Assembly: GCA_019649675.1 (NCBI GenBank)
Contig: BOWN01000001.1
Span: 145,979 to 209,978, forward strand
DNA: 64,000 bases
Source: Cryomorphaceae bacterium
GTDB lineage: Bacteria; Bacteroidota; Bacteroidia; Flavobacteriales; UBA7430
Direction: 5' to 3'
The notes under the pieces were generated by a model. The model was not told the DNA's origin. It saw nothing but the letters and a program-made list of their open reading frames with translations, and did no database searches. The first letter of the stretch is position 1, and every line of letters begins with the position of its first letter. Shown piece by piece: positions 33,901 to 44,708 of the stretch. The translations under genes were made by a program, and so were the position numbers.

Positions 33901-35134
33901 ATGGAAATTCAAACGTACAAACTCTCTAATGGTATTCACATTATTCATCAGCACATAAAAAGTGCTGTAGCTCACTGTGGGATTATGATAAACACTGGTT
34001 CTAGAGATGAAACAGCACTTGAACAGGGAATGAGTCATTTTATAGAACATGCTTTATTTAAAGAGACGAAAAAACGAAAAGCCTTTCATATTTTAAGCCG
34101 AATGGAAGATGTTGGGGGCGAATTAAATGCCTATACAACAAAAGAAGAAACCTGGTATTACGCATCCTTTATGAAAGAATATTATGAAAGGTCAATTGAA
34201 TTGTTAAGCGACATCTTATTTAACTCTACACTACCCAAAAAAGAGCTTGAAAAAGAAAAAGATGTCATTATGGACGAGATTTATTCCTATCTCGACAGCC
34301 CATCAGAAGCAATATTCGATGATTATGAAGAATTAATCTTCCACGGGCATCCCATAGGCAGAAATATTCTTGGCAATAAAAAAACCATAAAAACATTTAA
34401 TAAACAAATGGCGAAAGCCTATATGCACAGGCATTATAATACCGACCAAATGATCTTGAGTTCAGTAGGTAACATCAGTTTCGACAAATTGGTTCGGTAT
34501 GCCGAAAAACATCTAGCAAGCATCCCTTCAAATAAAAGAAAGCATACCCGATTAGGCATAAATGAATATGAAACCCGAAAACTTCAGGTAAAAAAAGACA
34601 TTCTTCAAACCCATTGCATCATCGGAAATAGAGCTTACAGCGCAAAAGACCCTAAAGCTAGAACCCTTATATTACTGAGTAACCTCTTAGGTGGGCCTGG
34701 CATGAACTCTAGATTGAATTTAGGCATTAGAGAAAAATATGGATTTACATATACTATTGAATCTAACTATACTACTTATTTTGATACGGGTGTTTGGAGC
34801 ATCTATTTTGGAACCGAACCCAAAAGTGTCAAAAAAACAATAAAGCTCATTTTAAAAGAGCTCAAAAAACTGCGCACAAAGAAATTAGGGCCCGTCCAAC
34901 TTAAAAAGGCTAAACAACAACTTATCGGACAACTTGCCATTGCACAAGAAAACAACTGCAACCTGATGCAATCTAACGCGAAAAGTTATCAAGCTTTTGG
35001 GAAAGTAGCCTCAGTAGAAAGAAACCAAAGAAAAAATAATGGCCATTACTGCTGAAGATCTTCAAGAAGTGGCTAAAGAAATCTTTAGAGAAGAGCAGCT
35101 CAGCACCATCATTTACGAACCCAAAGACCTTTAA
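33901..35134 (+). CDS. M16-family zinc peptidase (one frameshift)
   Basis: This is an insulinase/mitochondrial-processing-peptidase-like protease, ~411 residues. The inverted zinc motif is H46-F-I-E-H50 in GMSHFIEHALFKET, with the third ligand expected in EKEKDVIMDEIYSYLD. GGPGMNSRLNLGIREKYGFTYTI is the conserved substrate-cleft stretch of the second half. The frame breaks near 35,025; the continuation reads IMAITAEDLQEVAKEIFREEQLSTIIYEPKDL. It is followed after one base by the O-methyltransferase, so the two are probably co-transcribed. Confidence 0.92.
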
Positions 35135-35135
35135 G

Positions 35136-35783
35136 ATGGATTTTATTTCTAAAAAACTAGATAACTATTGCACAGAACATACCAGTGCTGCTAATAAAGT
35201 TTTAGAAGAACTAAATCATGAAACACACACTTCGGTATTAAATCCTCGGATGATATCTGGTCACCTACAGGGGCAATTTCTAAGTCTACTTAGTCAGCTC
35301 AAACAACCTAAATGCATTGTAGAAATTGGAACATATACAGGCTACTCTGCCATTTGCCTGGCTAAGGGACTCCCTGTAGATGGGGTGCTTCATACTATTG
35401 AAGTAAATGAGGAATTGGAAGAAATAAACAGACGCTACTTTAAAAGCAGATCTCGAACACCAAATTGTTCAGCACATAGGTAATGCCGTAAACATCCTTC
35501 CTAATTTAGATTTAAAAATTGACCTTGCATTTATTGATGCTGACAAGAAAAACTATCCTCTATACTTTGATCTTCTGATTGAAAAAATGAATCCAGGAGG
35601 ACTTATTATTGCTGATAATGTTTTGTGGTCGGGAAAAGTAATTGAAAAATAGATACATCCGATAAAGCAACAAAAGCACTTTTGGAATACAACAATAAAA
35701 TTCATGAAGAACCTAGAGTAGAGAATATATTACTACCTCTGCGAGACGGTCTTATGTTGTGTCCAAAAAGGAATAGTATTTGA
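35136..35783 (+). CDS. SAM-dependent O-methyltransferase, caffeoyl-CoA OMT-like (frameshifted)
   Basis: This is a class I methyltransferase of the CCoAOMT-like family. The N-terminal part shows MISGHLQGQFLSLLSQL and CIVEIGTYTGYSAICLAKGLP (SAM motif I, E-x-G-x-x-x-G) with HTIEVNEELEEI (acidic residue binding ribose). After a break near 35,445 it continues IDLAFIDADKKNYPLYFDLL (metal-binding D-A-D-K) and GGLIIADNVLWSGKV, then breaks again near 35,652, ending LLPLRDGLMLCPKRNSI. Restored length is ~216 residues, normal. The natural substrate cannot be inferred. Confidence 0.9.
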
Positions 35784-38199
35784 TAAAAATCAATAACGTA
35801 TTTTGGATTACCAAATTATCACACATTGAAAAAACTCTATTTTTATTTTTATTTATTCTTACACCTTTAATTTCAAAGGCCACACATCTGGTTGGTGGAG
35901 AGATGACATACACCTGTTTGGGCGATAATTTATACGAAATTCAACTGGTTATTTATAGAGATTGTGGCCCCACAAATACAAATGGAACCGGATTTGACGC
36001 TTTAGGAGATGTCGCAATTTACAACAGTAATAACGAACTAGTTCAACTGATCCAAATTTCAAATCCAGTCTCTAGTACCATTGGAGATGAAACAGTTGGA
36101 AACGACTGTTTAGAACTACCAACTGGCTTATGTATTGAGCAAGGCGTGTATAACTTTTTGTTGAATTACCTCCTATTGAGGGCGGTTACCAAATTTCCTA
36201 TCAGAGATGTTGTAGAAATGATCAAATTATAAATATAGATAACCCAGAAGACTTTGGGTCAACCTTTACTGTTCACATCCCTGGTTCTGATGAAGTAAAT
36301 GAATGCAACAGCAGCCCTACATTTAATTCAAGCCCCTGTTGCACTTTGTTTAGATGATGAAATAAACATTGACCTATCAGCAACTGATCCTGATGGAGAT
36401 GAACTTGTATATGAACTTACAACACCTCTTCACGGTGCAAATGACATTGACCCTACTGCTATTACACCTCCACCTTTTACAACTATTGTATGGGAAACTG
36501 GTTATTCTGAAACATACCCTATAGATTCTGAGCCCCTGTTCAAATAGACCCAGCAACAGGAATCATAACTGGTTCACCAAACCAGGAAGGTATGTATGTA
36601 ATGGTATTAAAGTAAGTGAATATCGAAATGGTTTATTGATTAATGAAATAATTAGAGATTTTCGGTTTTTAGTAGTGGATTGCAATGTGATCACTGCTTC
36701 GTTTCCTCTTTCAGCTGGTACTGCAATAGTTTAACTGTAGAGTTTTCTAATAATAGCGACAATGCTGATTCATACCTTTGGGATTTTGGAGAAAATGGAA
36801 ATACCTCAACATTAGAAGAACCTATTTATACATATGCAGATACAGGTATATATACAGTAACCTTAATCGCCATGCCTAATACCGTTTGTGCAGACACCAA
36901 CACGGTTACTTTTCCATTATACACTGAATTAATGCCTTATTTTGAGGATCCGGAACCACAATGCTTAGAAAATAACAGCTTCGATTTAATTGGAGAAGGC
37001 ATTGCACCTCAAGGCACTACCTTTAATTGGAATTTTGGACCTAACGCAAGTCCAAGTAATGCAAATTCACCAAATCCAACAAATATTTCATTTGATGAAG
37101 TAGAGTCTTCCCAATCTCATACAACTTACAATACAACGACTGCGACGAAACGTACATAGGAACCATTGAAGTATTTGATGAAGAATTGTTCCCTGAAATA
37201 CCAAATATAGAATCTCAATGTTTTCTTGGGAACTCATTTGACCTTACAGCGGAAGGTATTTATCCTGCAAATTCAATTTTTGTGGGAGTTTGGACCTAAT
37301 GCTGTTCCTTCTACCTCTTCAGAACAAAACCCTAACAACATCGAATTTTTAAGTTCGGGTACACAAAATATTACCTTAACTGTATATCTAAATGGCTGTG
37401 AAAATGCTACAACTGGAACAGTAGAAGTCTCTGAAGAAATTCCGGTAGAAATATTTGCAACGCCAAATGGTTGCGAACCTTTAACAGTGCAATTTCAAAA
37501 CAACATTGACCCTATAAACCATAATTTTGCATGGGATTTAGGAAATGGAGAAACAGCATCATCTAGTACTGTACAATCGACCTACTTTGAAGGCTATTAT
37601 GATGTTTCTTTGGTGGTTACCAATACCCTCAATGATTGTGAAGGCGCTTTGTTTTTAAGTGATTATATTGAAGTGGCGCCTCAACCTATATCAGACTTTA
37701 GCTTAAATTCAGATTACTATGTTTTAGGGGACCCTATCATCATTTCAAATAATGCACTGCATGCCGACGCGTATAATTATCAATTTAGCTCCGGATTCAC
37801 TTCAAATGAAGAAGCCCCTGAATATATTCCGCTACAACAGGTGATATTACCATTTGGCAATATGCAATTAATGAAGACTTTAACTGTGTGGATTCTAGTA
37901 GTGTATCAATAGAAGTGAACAATGAATACACGCTTTGGACACCCAACAGTTTTACGCCTAACGGAGATCAAAAAATGATGGTTTTGCACCAATTAGCACC
38001 GGTGTTGAAGAGTACAGATTGCTGGTATATGACCGCTGGGGAAAATTAATCTTTGATGAATTGGTGAAAGCCCGATATGGGATGGAAATAATGCAAATGG
38101 TGTCCCATGCAAAACAGACAGTTACTCTTATAGAGTAGACTATAAAACCTTTTAGGTGATCGTCATACAAGCAATGGTGTAGTATTCCTTATTCGTTAA
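35780..38199 (+). CDS. PKD-repeat protein with type B (gliding-motility-like) sorting domain (multiple frameshifts)
   Basis: This is a predicted cell-surface or secreted adhesin-like protein, ~807 residues if the frame is restored. A signal peptide (LFLFLFILTPLISKA) leads to THLVGGEMTYTCLGDNLYEIQLVIYRDCGP, an N-terminal module frequent in such proteins. Several PKD-like units follow (DSYLWDFGENGNTSTLEEPIYTYADTGIYTVTL, FNWNFGPNASPS, FLWEFGPNAVPS, FAWDLGNGETASSS). The C-terminus is the CHU_C/type B signal: WTPNSFTPNGDQKNDGFAP and YRLLVYDRWGKLIFD, then NGVVFLIR. At least six base losses occur. The TTG start overlaps the methyltransferase stop; it could be wrong. The 3' end overlaps the convergent phosphatase gene by 11 bases. 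Confidence 0.85.
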
Positions 38200-39802
38200 G
38201 AGGAATTGAAATAACGTTTGCCTCTGAACCACTAGGAAAACTAATGCCCAAAAGACTTGAAACCGTACCTGCAATATCAGTAACAGCAATTTTATCTCTT
38301 GTATGCCCGGCTTTTACATTCCATCCATACCAAATCAATGGCACATGTCTATCATAAGTATATCCAGAACCATGTGTGGTTCCAGTATGGCTGTACTCGA
38401 TCCATGCTGGGTCTAAAACTAAAAATACATCGGCCGACCTTTTTTGATTGAAACCTTTTTGTAAGCATGCCAATACACCATTATCGAATTCATTATTCTC
38501 TAAGGTTCGCCCTGTCAGAGCTTTTTGAACCCCATCAAAACGAAGCATGAAATCTGCCGCCTGTTGCTGTACTTCTTCTAGACTAAGATATTTTTCAAAA
38601 ATTAATTCGCGGTTTAAAAATATTTGGGCATCGCCATAGGTTTTTACCCAATCGCCAAAACCATATATATTTTGTAAAAATTGTTTCAAAGCCCTTATGG
38701 GTTCTTCCGCCTCAAAATATCCAGCAGGAATTTTGCGATCCTTTAAATACGAAGGAGTTCTTACCGCCCCATGATCGGCAGTTAAAAATACAAGTACATT
38801 CTCTTTACCTATCTGATCATCTAAATAGTTTAAAAAGAAGCCAAATCACGATCTAATCTTAAATAAGTATCCTGAATTTCTTTTGAGTCTGTACCAAATT
38901 GATGCCCCACATAATCTGGCGAAGAAAAACTAACAGCCAGAAGGTCTGTATGTATATCTTCTCCTAAGCCTTCGCCCTCAATAGCAGCAATTGCCATGTC
39001 TTTGGTAAGTGTATTACCATAAGGAGTTGCTTTTATTAAACCCTTTCCATTTTCCTTGAGAAGCTCAGGTAAATCATGAGGGAATTTCGGATATTTCTGT
39101 CCAGCAAATGGTTCCTCATAAGCGCTGTTGTCGTTCAAACTTTCATCATACGCTTTTGAAGGAGAAGCAATTCCCATTTCTCAGAAAGATAGGCCTCACA
39201 AAGATCTTTCTTATTAAACTTCTGTGCCCATTTAGGTAATCTAAGGCCATAATAAGAACTAGACACAAAATCGCCAGTTTCAGAATCAAGCCAAAAAGCA
39301 AAATTAGCCATATGCCCACCCGGTAAAACAGCAGAGCGATCTTTCAATCCTATAGAGATCACTTTTGACCGGTTCATTGAAAACAAACGCAATTCATCGC
39401 CAAATGTCGTGGTCAACATTTTAGCAGGCGACATTTTTCCGGATTCATTATCTGCACCAACAGTATTCATATCAGCATCAGAAACACAGTAAACGTATTC
39501 TTCAAGTTCACGATCGTACCAGTAATTAGAAATAATACCATGCGTAGAAGGCGTCGCACCAGTATATATAGAAGCATGACCTGGACCAGTATAGGTAGGA
39601 ATGTAATTAAAATGAGTGTTTGTACAATTATAACCTTCAGATATTAAACGCTTAAAACCATCATCACCATATCGTTCCAATACCTGTTAATATAATCAAA
39701 ACGCATCTGGTCAACGACAACACCAACGACTAACCTAGGTTGTTCCACTTGGGCAATAGCAAAAGTACTATACAGCATAAAAAACATATAAAAACGCTTC
39801 AT
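38189..39802 (-). CDS. PafA-like alkaline phosphatase (frameshifted)
   Basis: This is an exported phosphomonoesterase of the alkaline phosphatase/nucleotide pyrophosphatase superfamily, ~538 residues. A signal peptide (MKRFYMFFMLYSTFAIAQ) precedes RLVVGVVVDQMRFDYI, whose D is a metal ligand. The nucleophile Thr is in YTGPGHASIYTGATPSTHGI. Later metal-site motifs include VSFSSPDYVGHQFG, VLVFLTADHGAV and TGTTHGSGYTYDRHVPLIWYGW. Breaks lie near 39,680, 39,160 and 38,690-38,840. Its ATG overlaps the crcB stop (ATGA), placing it last in the hpt-adk-obgE-PAP2-crcB operon. PafA-type enzymes supply phosphate in marine Bacteroidota. Confidence 0.88.
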
Positions 39803-40167
39803 ATAATCGATTTTTTATAAATAATATACAGGACAAAAAGGCATAATAAAACACTCAAAAATAAATTTGCAAATGCCAAAGCAGTTTGACCATTTTTTAA
39901 CATTTCAAAGGTTTCAAAACTGAAGGTTGAAAATGTACTAAATCCTCCACAAAAACCAGTTACCACAAGTAACTTCCACACTTCATTTAAATCAATTTTT
40001 TCTTGAAAAAAGTATACAAAAAGAGCCAAAACTATGGTACTCAAAACATTGGAAAATAAAGTAGCATAAGCAAGCACAGAAGAGTCATATGACATGATAA
40101 ACTTTCCCATTCCATATCGACATAAACTACCTAAACCTCCACCTATAAATATTGCAACTAAATTCAT
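39799..40167 (-). CDS. crcB: Fluoride exporter CrcB/Fluc
   Basis: This is a dual-topology four-helix F- channel of the inner membrane, intact at 122 residues. It has [24 protein letters not shown] (the GGxxGxxxRY start) and the pore motif GFCGGFSTFSTFSFE with the stacked phenylalanines and the conserved Thr/Ser track. Its stop overlaps the next gene by 4 bases and its start overlaps PAP2 by 4. No fluoride riboswitch was seen; there is no room for one inside the operon. Confidence 0.96.
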   Translation of the reverse strand: MNLVAIFIGGGLGSLCRYGMGKFIMSYDSSVLAYATLFSNVLSTIVLALFVYFFQEKIDLNEVWKLLVVTGFCGGFSTFSTFSFETFEMLKNGQTALAFANLFLSVLLCLFVLYIIYKKSII

Positions 40168-40733
40168 AACGCTAATGTATACTTTTCCTTAATTTTTAAA
40201 ACAAGATGCCAAATTACTTTTGCCAGAACAAAACCCAACAAAGCGCCTCCTATAACGTCTAGAAGATAATGCTTACCAACATATATTCGACTGTACGCAA
40301 CAAGCGTTGCCCATGAATAAAGGATATAGCTCATGTATTTTCGTTCCGATAAAAGTACTGATACTATTCCTGCAATGGCAAAAAAGTTGGCAGCATGTGA
40401 GGACACAAAACCATATAAACCACCTTTTGAAACCAACAAACGAATTTGATCAGTTAGTTCAGGCGTATGACTCGGCCGTAAACGCATAAAGACATTTTTA
40501 AAGCAATGCACCGAACTTAAATCAGCCAAACTAACTACAATTAAGATGAGTACCAATCCTTGCCAAAAATAAGTTCCATGTTTTTTGAACAATAAAAAAA
40601 TAATGAGAAGAAATAAGGGAATGGAAGATTTAGTGCTTGAAACAAATATCCAAAAGCTGTCATACATCTCGGAACCTGCACCATTAAGCAGTAAAAACAT
40701 CTCTTTATCCCATTGTATTATTCTATCTAGCAT
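40164..40733 (-). CDS. PAP2-family membrane phosphatase
   Basis: This is an integral-membrane lipid phosphatase (undecaprenyl-pyrophosphate or phosphatidate phosphatase-like), intact at 189 residues. The three catalytic motifs are present: [11 protein letters not shown] (K-x6-RP), [12 protein letters not shown] (x-SSH), and [16 protein letters not shown] (SR-x5-H-x3-D). Five to six hydrophobic segments are visible. It overlaps obgE by 11 bases and crcB by 4. Whether it recycles the peptidoglycan lipid carrier or acts on phospholipids cannot be told. Confidence 0.93.
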   Translation of the reverse strand: MLDRIIQWDKEMFLLLNGAGSEMYDSFWIFVSSTKSSIPLFLLIIFLLFKKHGTYFWQGLVLILIVVSLADLSSVHCFKNVFMRLRPSHTPELTDQIRLLVSKGGLYGFVSSHAANFFAIAGIVSVLLSERKYMSYILYSWATLVAYSRIYVGKHYLLDVIGGALLGFVLAKVIWHLVLKIKEKYTLAL

Positions 40734-41724
40734 TGAGTTGACTCCAAATTAAATCCTTCAAATCTGTTAATCCCTGTTGGGCTACCGATGAGAAAAAAAC
40801 AGTTTTCACACCTTTCGGAAGTGTTTTTTTAACTTCTTCTTTGAGCTCATCATCGAGCATGTCAGATTTAGAAATTGAGAGAAGACGGTCTTTATCTAAA
40901 AGTTCCGGATTGTACTTTTCGAGTTCTTTTAACAAAATCGCATACTCAGCGGCAATATCATCAGCATCAGCTGGAACTAAAAACAACAAGGTAGAGTTTC
41001 TTTCAATATGCCTTAAAAAACGTAACCCAAGCCCTTTACCCTCACTAGCACCTTCAATAATTCCCGGTATATCGGCCATAACAAATGAACGATCATCTCT
41101 ATAAGAAACAATACCTAAATTGGGTACTAAAGTCGTAAATGGGTAATTAGCTATTTTGGGTTTAGCTGCTGAAATGACGGACAATAAAGTGGATTTTCCA
41201 GAATTAGGAAAACCTACCAATCCAACATCAGCTAGAACTTTAAGCTCTAATATATTCCATCCTTCCTCTCCTTCAGTTCCAGGCTGAGCATAACGCGGTG
41301 TTTGACGGACAGAGTTTTTAAACCAAGAATTTCCCCGACCTCCAAGGCCACCTTTGCGTAAAATAACTTCTTCGCCATGTTCTGTAATTTCGAATAACTC
41401 TTCACCTGTTTCTGCATCTTTTGCTACAGTACCAAGTGGTACTTCAACGAATTGGTCCGCGCCATCATCTCCAAAACTATTATTGGAAGAACCGTTACCA
41501 CCTCTTCCAGCCTTAATATGTCTTTTGTATTTAAGGTGGAGCAAAGTCCACATTTGATCGTTTCCACGCAGATACACATTACCACCACGACCACCATCAC
41601 CGCCATCTGGTCCTCCTTTAGCTGTTAAGCGAGAGCGATGTAAATGCACAGAACCAGCGCCACCATGACCAGCAGCACAATGTATCTTCACATAATCAAC
41701 AAAGTTTGATCCATTTACAGCCAC
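40723..41724 (-). CDS. obgE: Obg-family GTPase ObgE/CgtA
   Basis: This essential GTPase is tied to 50S ribosome assembly and stress. It is intact at 333 residues. The glycine-rich Obg fold comes first ([41 protein letters not shown]). The G domain then follows with [12 protein letters not shown] (G1), [11 protein letters not shown] (G2) and [16 protein letters not shown] (G3). G4 reads SKSD instead of NKxD, a variant seen in Bacteroidota relatives, and FFSSV is the G5-like stretch. It lacks the extra C-terminal domain of some Obg proteins. The ATG overlaps the adk stop by one base. Confidence 0.96.
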   Translation of the reverse strand: MAVNGSNFVDYVKIHCAAGHGGAGSVHLHRSRLTAKGGPDGGDGGRGGNVYLRGNDQMWTLLHLKYKRHIKAGRGGNGSSNNSFGDDGADQFVEVPLGTVAKDAETGEELFEITEHGEEVILRKGGLGGRGNSWFKNSVRQTPRYAQPGTEGEEGWNILELKVLADVGLVGFPNSGKSTLLSVISAAKPKIANYPFTTLVPNLGIVSYRDDRSFVMADIPGIIEGASEGKGLGLRFLRHIERNSTLLFLVPADADDIAAEYAILLKELEKYNPELLDKDRLLSISKSDMLDDELKEEVKKTLPKGVKTVFFSSVAQQGLTDLKDLIWSQLNAR

Positions 41725-42299
41725 TATACTAAAGTGTCAATTGCTTTACAAAGACCTAAAGTAATAGACTCAATAGAGCCTACGCCTTCTATGCCAAAAA
41801 ATTTATTTTGGTTGGCATAATATGTCTTCAAAACCGCGGTTTCATTTTCATAAACCTGTATTCTATTCTTAATAATACCAGCGTCTTGATCATCAGCTCT
41901 ACCACTAGATTTGCCGCGCTCTAAAAGTCGTGTAATTAATTCATTTTCATCAACTTCCAAAGCCAACATGAAAGACACTTCAGTGTCTTTTGAACTCAAA
42001 AAAGCATCTAAAGCCTCTGCCTGAGCTGAGGTTCGAGGAAATCCATCAAAAATAAATCCTTTGGCATTAGAATTAGAGTTTACTTCTGCTTCTAACATCC
42101 CAATAGTTACCTCATCTGGCACCAAGGCGCCTTTATCAATGTAAGATTTTGCGAGTTGACCTAAATCTGTCCCTTCCTTTATATTCGATCGAAAAATATC
42201 GCCCGTAGAAAGATGCACCAGATGGTATTTTTCGACCAATCGCGCTGCTTGTGTTCCTTTTCCTGCACCCGGAGGTCCAAATAAAACAAGATTTAACAT
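41724..42299 (-). CDS. adk: Adenylate kinase
   Basis: This enzyme equilibrates ATP + AMP with 2 ADP. It is intact at 191 residues, the short form without a zinc LID. Motifs are [18 protein letters not shown] (P-loop), [12 protein letters not shown] (AMP site), [17 protein letters not shown] and [19 protein letters not shown] (LID). It lies between hpt and obgE with gaps of 9 and -1 bases. Confidence 0.97.
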   Translation of the reverse strand: MLNLVLFGPPGAGKGTQAARLVEKYHLVHLSTGDIFRSNIKEGTDLGQLAKSYIDKGALVPDEVTIGMLEAEVNSNSNAKGFIFDGFPRTSAQAEALDAFLSSKDTEVSFMLALEVDENELITRLLERGKSSGRADDQDAGIIKNRIQVYENETAVLKTYYANQNKFFGIEGVGSIESITLGLCKAIDTLV

Positions 42300-42308
42300 A
42301 CTTTAAAT

Positions 42309-42845
42309 TTAGGCTTTCGCCAATTGATATACATTTTTTAAATTTCGGCCTAAGCCATCATAATCAAGACCATAACCGACGATGAAACGATTAGGTATTT
42401 CAAAACCAACAAAGTCAATTTTTCCTGTCACCTTTATAAGCATCTGGTTTAAGAAACAAACTTGAAATTTGCCAACTTTTACCTTTTGCTTTTAAAATCT
42501 CATCAATTTTCAAAAGCGTGGTTCCTGTGTCTACATATCCTCAAGCACCACTAATGCTTCATCATCCAAAACCTCTTTCAACCCAATAAGTTCCAACACC
42601 TTTCCTGAACTTTCTAGGCCAGTGTATGAACTCAATTTTACAAATGATATTTTACAATCACCTGGGTAAGCACGAAGCAAGTCAGATGCAAATATAAACG
42701 AGCCGTTTAATACTGCAATAAAATGAGGCACTTTTCCATTCAAGGACTGAAAAATTTCTAAAGCCATCTGCTCTACACGCAATTTTATCTGCTGTTCATT
42801 TATATAAACATCAAAATTTTTATCGTGTAATTTTACTGTCTTCAT
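42309..42845 (-). CDS. hpt: Hypoxanthine phosphoribosyltransferase (two frameshifts)
   Basis: This purine-salvage enzyme makes IMP/GMP from hypoxanthine/guanine and PRPP. The N-terminus is [20 protein letters not shown], and [20 protein letters not shown] and [14 protein letters not shown] segments follow. After a base loss near 42,535 the PRPP loop reads [16 protein letters not shown]. After a second loss near 42,420, [28 protein letters not shown] forms the base-binding end. Restored length is 178-179 residues. It is the first gene of the leftward operon. The Met at 42,843-42,845 is chosen over one three codons upstream. Confidence 0.93.
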
Positions 42846-42945
42846 ACAAGTCAAAAGTTTAATAAATGTATCAAATACAATTGATTTAAAAGACTTTTCT
42901 ACATCAGTACGAATCCTTATTTTTGTAAAAAAATTTTATTCTATC

Positions 42946-43456
42946 ATGAAAGCAGTTGTTAGTATTATTATGGGAGTACCTCCGATTGGCCAGTTATGCA
43001 AAAGGCCGCGAAGTTTTTAAACGACATGGAAATCCCTTTTGAAGTGAATGCCCTATCTGCACACCGAACACCAGAGCAAGTTGAAGCCTATGCAGCAAAA
43101 GCAACTAAAGAAGGTGTTAAAGTAATTATTGCAGGTGCAGGTGGCGCTGCTCACCTACCAGGTGTGATGGCCGCTTTTACGCCACTTCCAATTATAGGTG
43201 TACCTTGCCGCTCATCAATTTCTATAGATGGTTGGGATTCTATTCTGTCTATCTTGCAAATGCCTCCAGGCATTCCTGTTGCTACCGTTGGGCTTGATGG
43301 CGCTCACAATGCAGCCATTCTTGCAGTACAAATGATTGCCACTGGAGATGCAGCAGTAATGGAAAAATTAGTTGCTTATAAAGAATCGCTAAAAAGAAAA
43401 TCATCAAAGCGAATGAAGATCTTAGCGAATTCAAATTCGACTTCAGAGTATCCTAA
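42946..43456 (+). CDS. purE: N5-carboxyaminoimidazole ribonucleotide mutase (frameshifted)
   Basis: PurE rearranges N5-CAIR to CAIR in de novo purine synthesis. The start reads MKAVVSIIMG, then a break in the STSDW signature near 42,975 (restored GSTSDWPVMQKAAKFL). The rest is clean: VNALSAHRTPEQVEAYAAKA, VIIAGAGGAAHLPGVMAAFTPLPIIGVP and GIPVATVGLDGAHNAAILAVQMIA. A second break near 43,400 fuses it in the raw frame to the next gene; the true end reads IIKANEDLSEFKFDFRVS at 43,456. Restored length is ~171 residues. A terminator follows. Confidence 0.93.
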
Positions 43457-43463
43457 AATTACT

Positions 43464-43486
43464 AAGCCACCTTTTGGTGGTTTTTT
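43464..43486 (+). terminator. Rho-independent terminator after purE
   Basis: CCACC-TTTT-GGTGG followed by six T residues, 10 bases after the restored purE stop. It supports purE ending here rather than continuing into the DUF962 gene. Confidence 0.85.
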
Positions 43487-43505
43487 AGCTTTAAAAACTT
43501 TTAAC

Positions 43506-43971
43506 ATGCAAGATCTTCAAACTTGGCTTAACAAGTACGGCGAAAGCCACAAGAACAAAACAAATAAATTGATTCATTGGTTATGTGTACCATGTATTTT
43601 CTTTTGTGTCCTTGCACTTTTCTCTTTAATTGAGCTTCCTATACTGGAACAATGGCTTCCAGCAAATATGTCAAATTTCGCCAGTGTAGTCGTTTTTCTT
43701 GGATTACTTTTTTACCTAAGACTTTCTTTCAGCATGTTTGTTGGCGTAGGACTTTTTACAGCACTATGTTTTCAAAGTATTTTTATGCTTAACCAAACAA
43801 ACCTTAAACTTGAAATTTCATTAAGCCTTTTTATAATTGCATGGGTTGGGCAATTTATTGGGCATAAAATTGAAGGCGCTAAACCATCTTTTTCGATGAT
43901 TTAAAATTTTTATTAATAGGTCCGCTTGGCTCATTGCATTTATTTATCAAAAACTCGGCATTAAATATTAA
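43506..43971 (+). CDS. Mpo1-like / DUF962 membrane protein (two frameshifts)
   Basis: This is a small polytopic membrane protein of the Mpo1/YGL010w family, whose yeast member is a 2-hydroxy fatty-acid dioxygenase. Signature features are WLNKYGESHKNKTNKLIHWLCVP (conserved His pair) and WVGQFIGHKIEGAKPSF. After breaks near 43,892 and 43,924 the end reads FDDLKFLLIGPAWLIAFIYQKLGIKY. Four hydrophobic segments are visible. Restored length is ~156 residues. It is separated from the LolA-like gene by one base, suggesting co-transcription. Enzymatic activity in this organism is inference. Confidence 0.85.
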
Positions 43972-43972
43972 C

Positions 43973-44708
43973 ATGAAAAACTGCTTTCTTTCTCAATTAT
44001 ATTGGCATTTCAGGCAAATGCTCAAGACGCCTACCAAATCATAAAACAAGCAGATGAGCATCTTAGGGGTACCAGTCAAAAAGCAGAAATGAGTATTGAA
44101 GTTCAGCGACCAAAATGGTCGCGAACCATGGACATTAAAGCTTGGTCTTAGGAAACGACTATTCCTTTATTCTCATTAATGCACCAGCTCGTGATAAGGG
44201 TACTGTATTTTTAAAACGCGAAAAAGAAATTTGGAATTGGCAACCTAAAATAGAAAAAGTCATCAAACTCCCACCTTCCATGATGATGCAATCATGGATG
44301 GGTTCAGACTTTACCAACGACGACTTGGTTAAGGAGTCCTCTATTTTATTAGATTACACCCACGAAATTATTGGCGACACCCTCATACTAGATCGCGCAT
44401 TGTTACACCATTCAATTAACACCAAAACCAGAAGCAGCAGTTGTATGGGGCAAAATCAAACCTTTATTGATAAGAATGATTTTCTCCAATTGGGTTCTGA
44501 ATTTTACGACGAAGACGGCTACCTCATAAATAAAATGGAGGCTTCAGAGATTAAATCTTTTGGGAACAAAATCCTGCCTTCAAAAATGGTGATGACACCC
44601 GTTGAGGAAGAAGGGCAAACCACCATACTTCGCTACAAATCTATTGAATACAATATTGATATCGACGAATTATTTTTTAGCAAACAAAATATGAAAAGGC
44701 TGCGCTAA
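43973..44708 (+). CDS. LolA-like outer-membrane lipoprotein-sorting protein (frameshifted)
   Basis: This is a periplasmic lipid/lipoprotein carrier of the COG2834 type, ~246 residues. Restored signal peptide: KKLLSFSIILAFQANAQ. The body has the shell-like strands typical of the family: TSQKAEMSIEVQRPKWSRTMDIKAWSLGNDYSFILI, PARDKGTVFLKREKEIWNWQP, VIKLPPSMMMQSWMGSDFTNDDLV. Base losses lie in the A-run at 43,976-43,980 and near 44,148. It is translationally linked to the first permease (stop/start share one base), which argues for a LolA-LolCDE-like chain or another envelope-lipid export path. Confidence 0.87.

Noticed and set aside
38180..38200. Overlap of the PKD protein and phosphatase genes as an antisense regulatory device
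   Set aside because: An 11-base tail-to-tail overlap is common for convergent genes and the exact ends depend on repaired frames.
43464..43486. A GCCACC hairpin similar to the left stem of the array repeats
   Set aside because: It is an ordinary terminator of purE and lacks the CCCTAAAC and core elements.
42996..43904. A raw 302-codon frame fusing PurE to the DUF962 domain
   Set aside because: Restoring one A near 43,400 gives the normal PurE end, and a terminator hairpin lies between the two; the fusion comes from the frame break.
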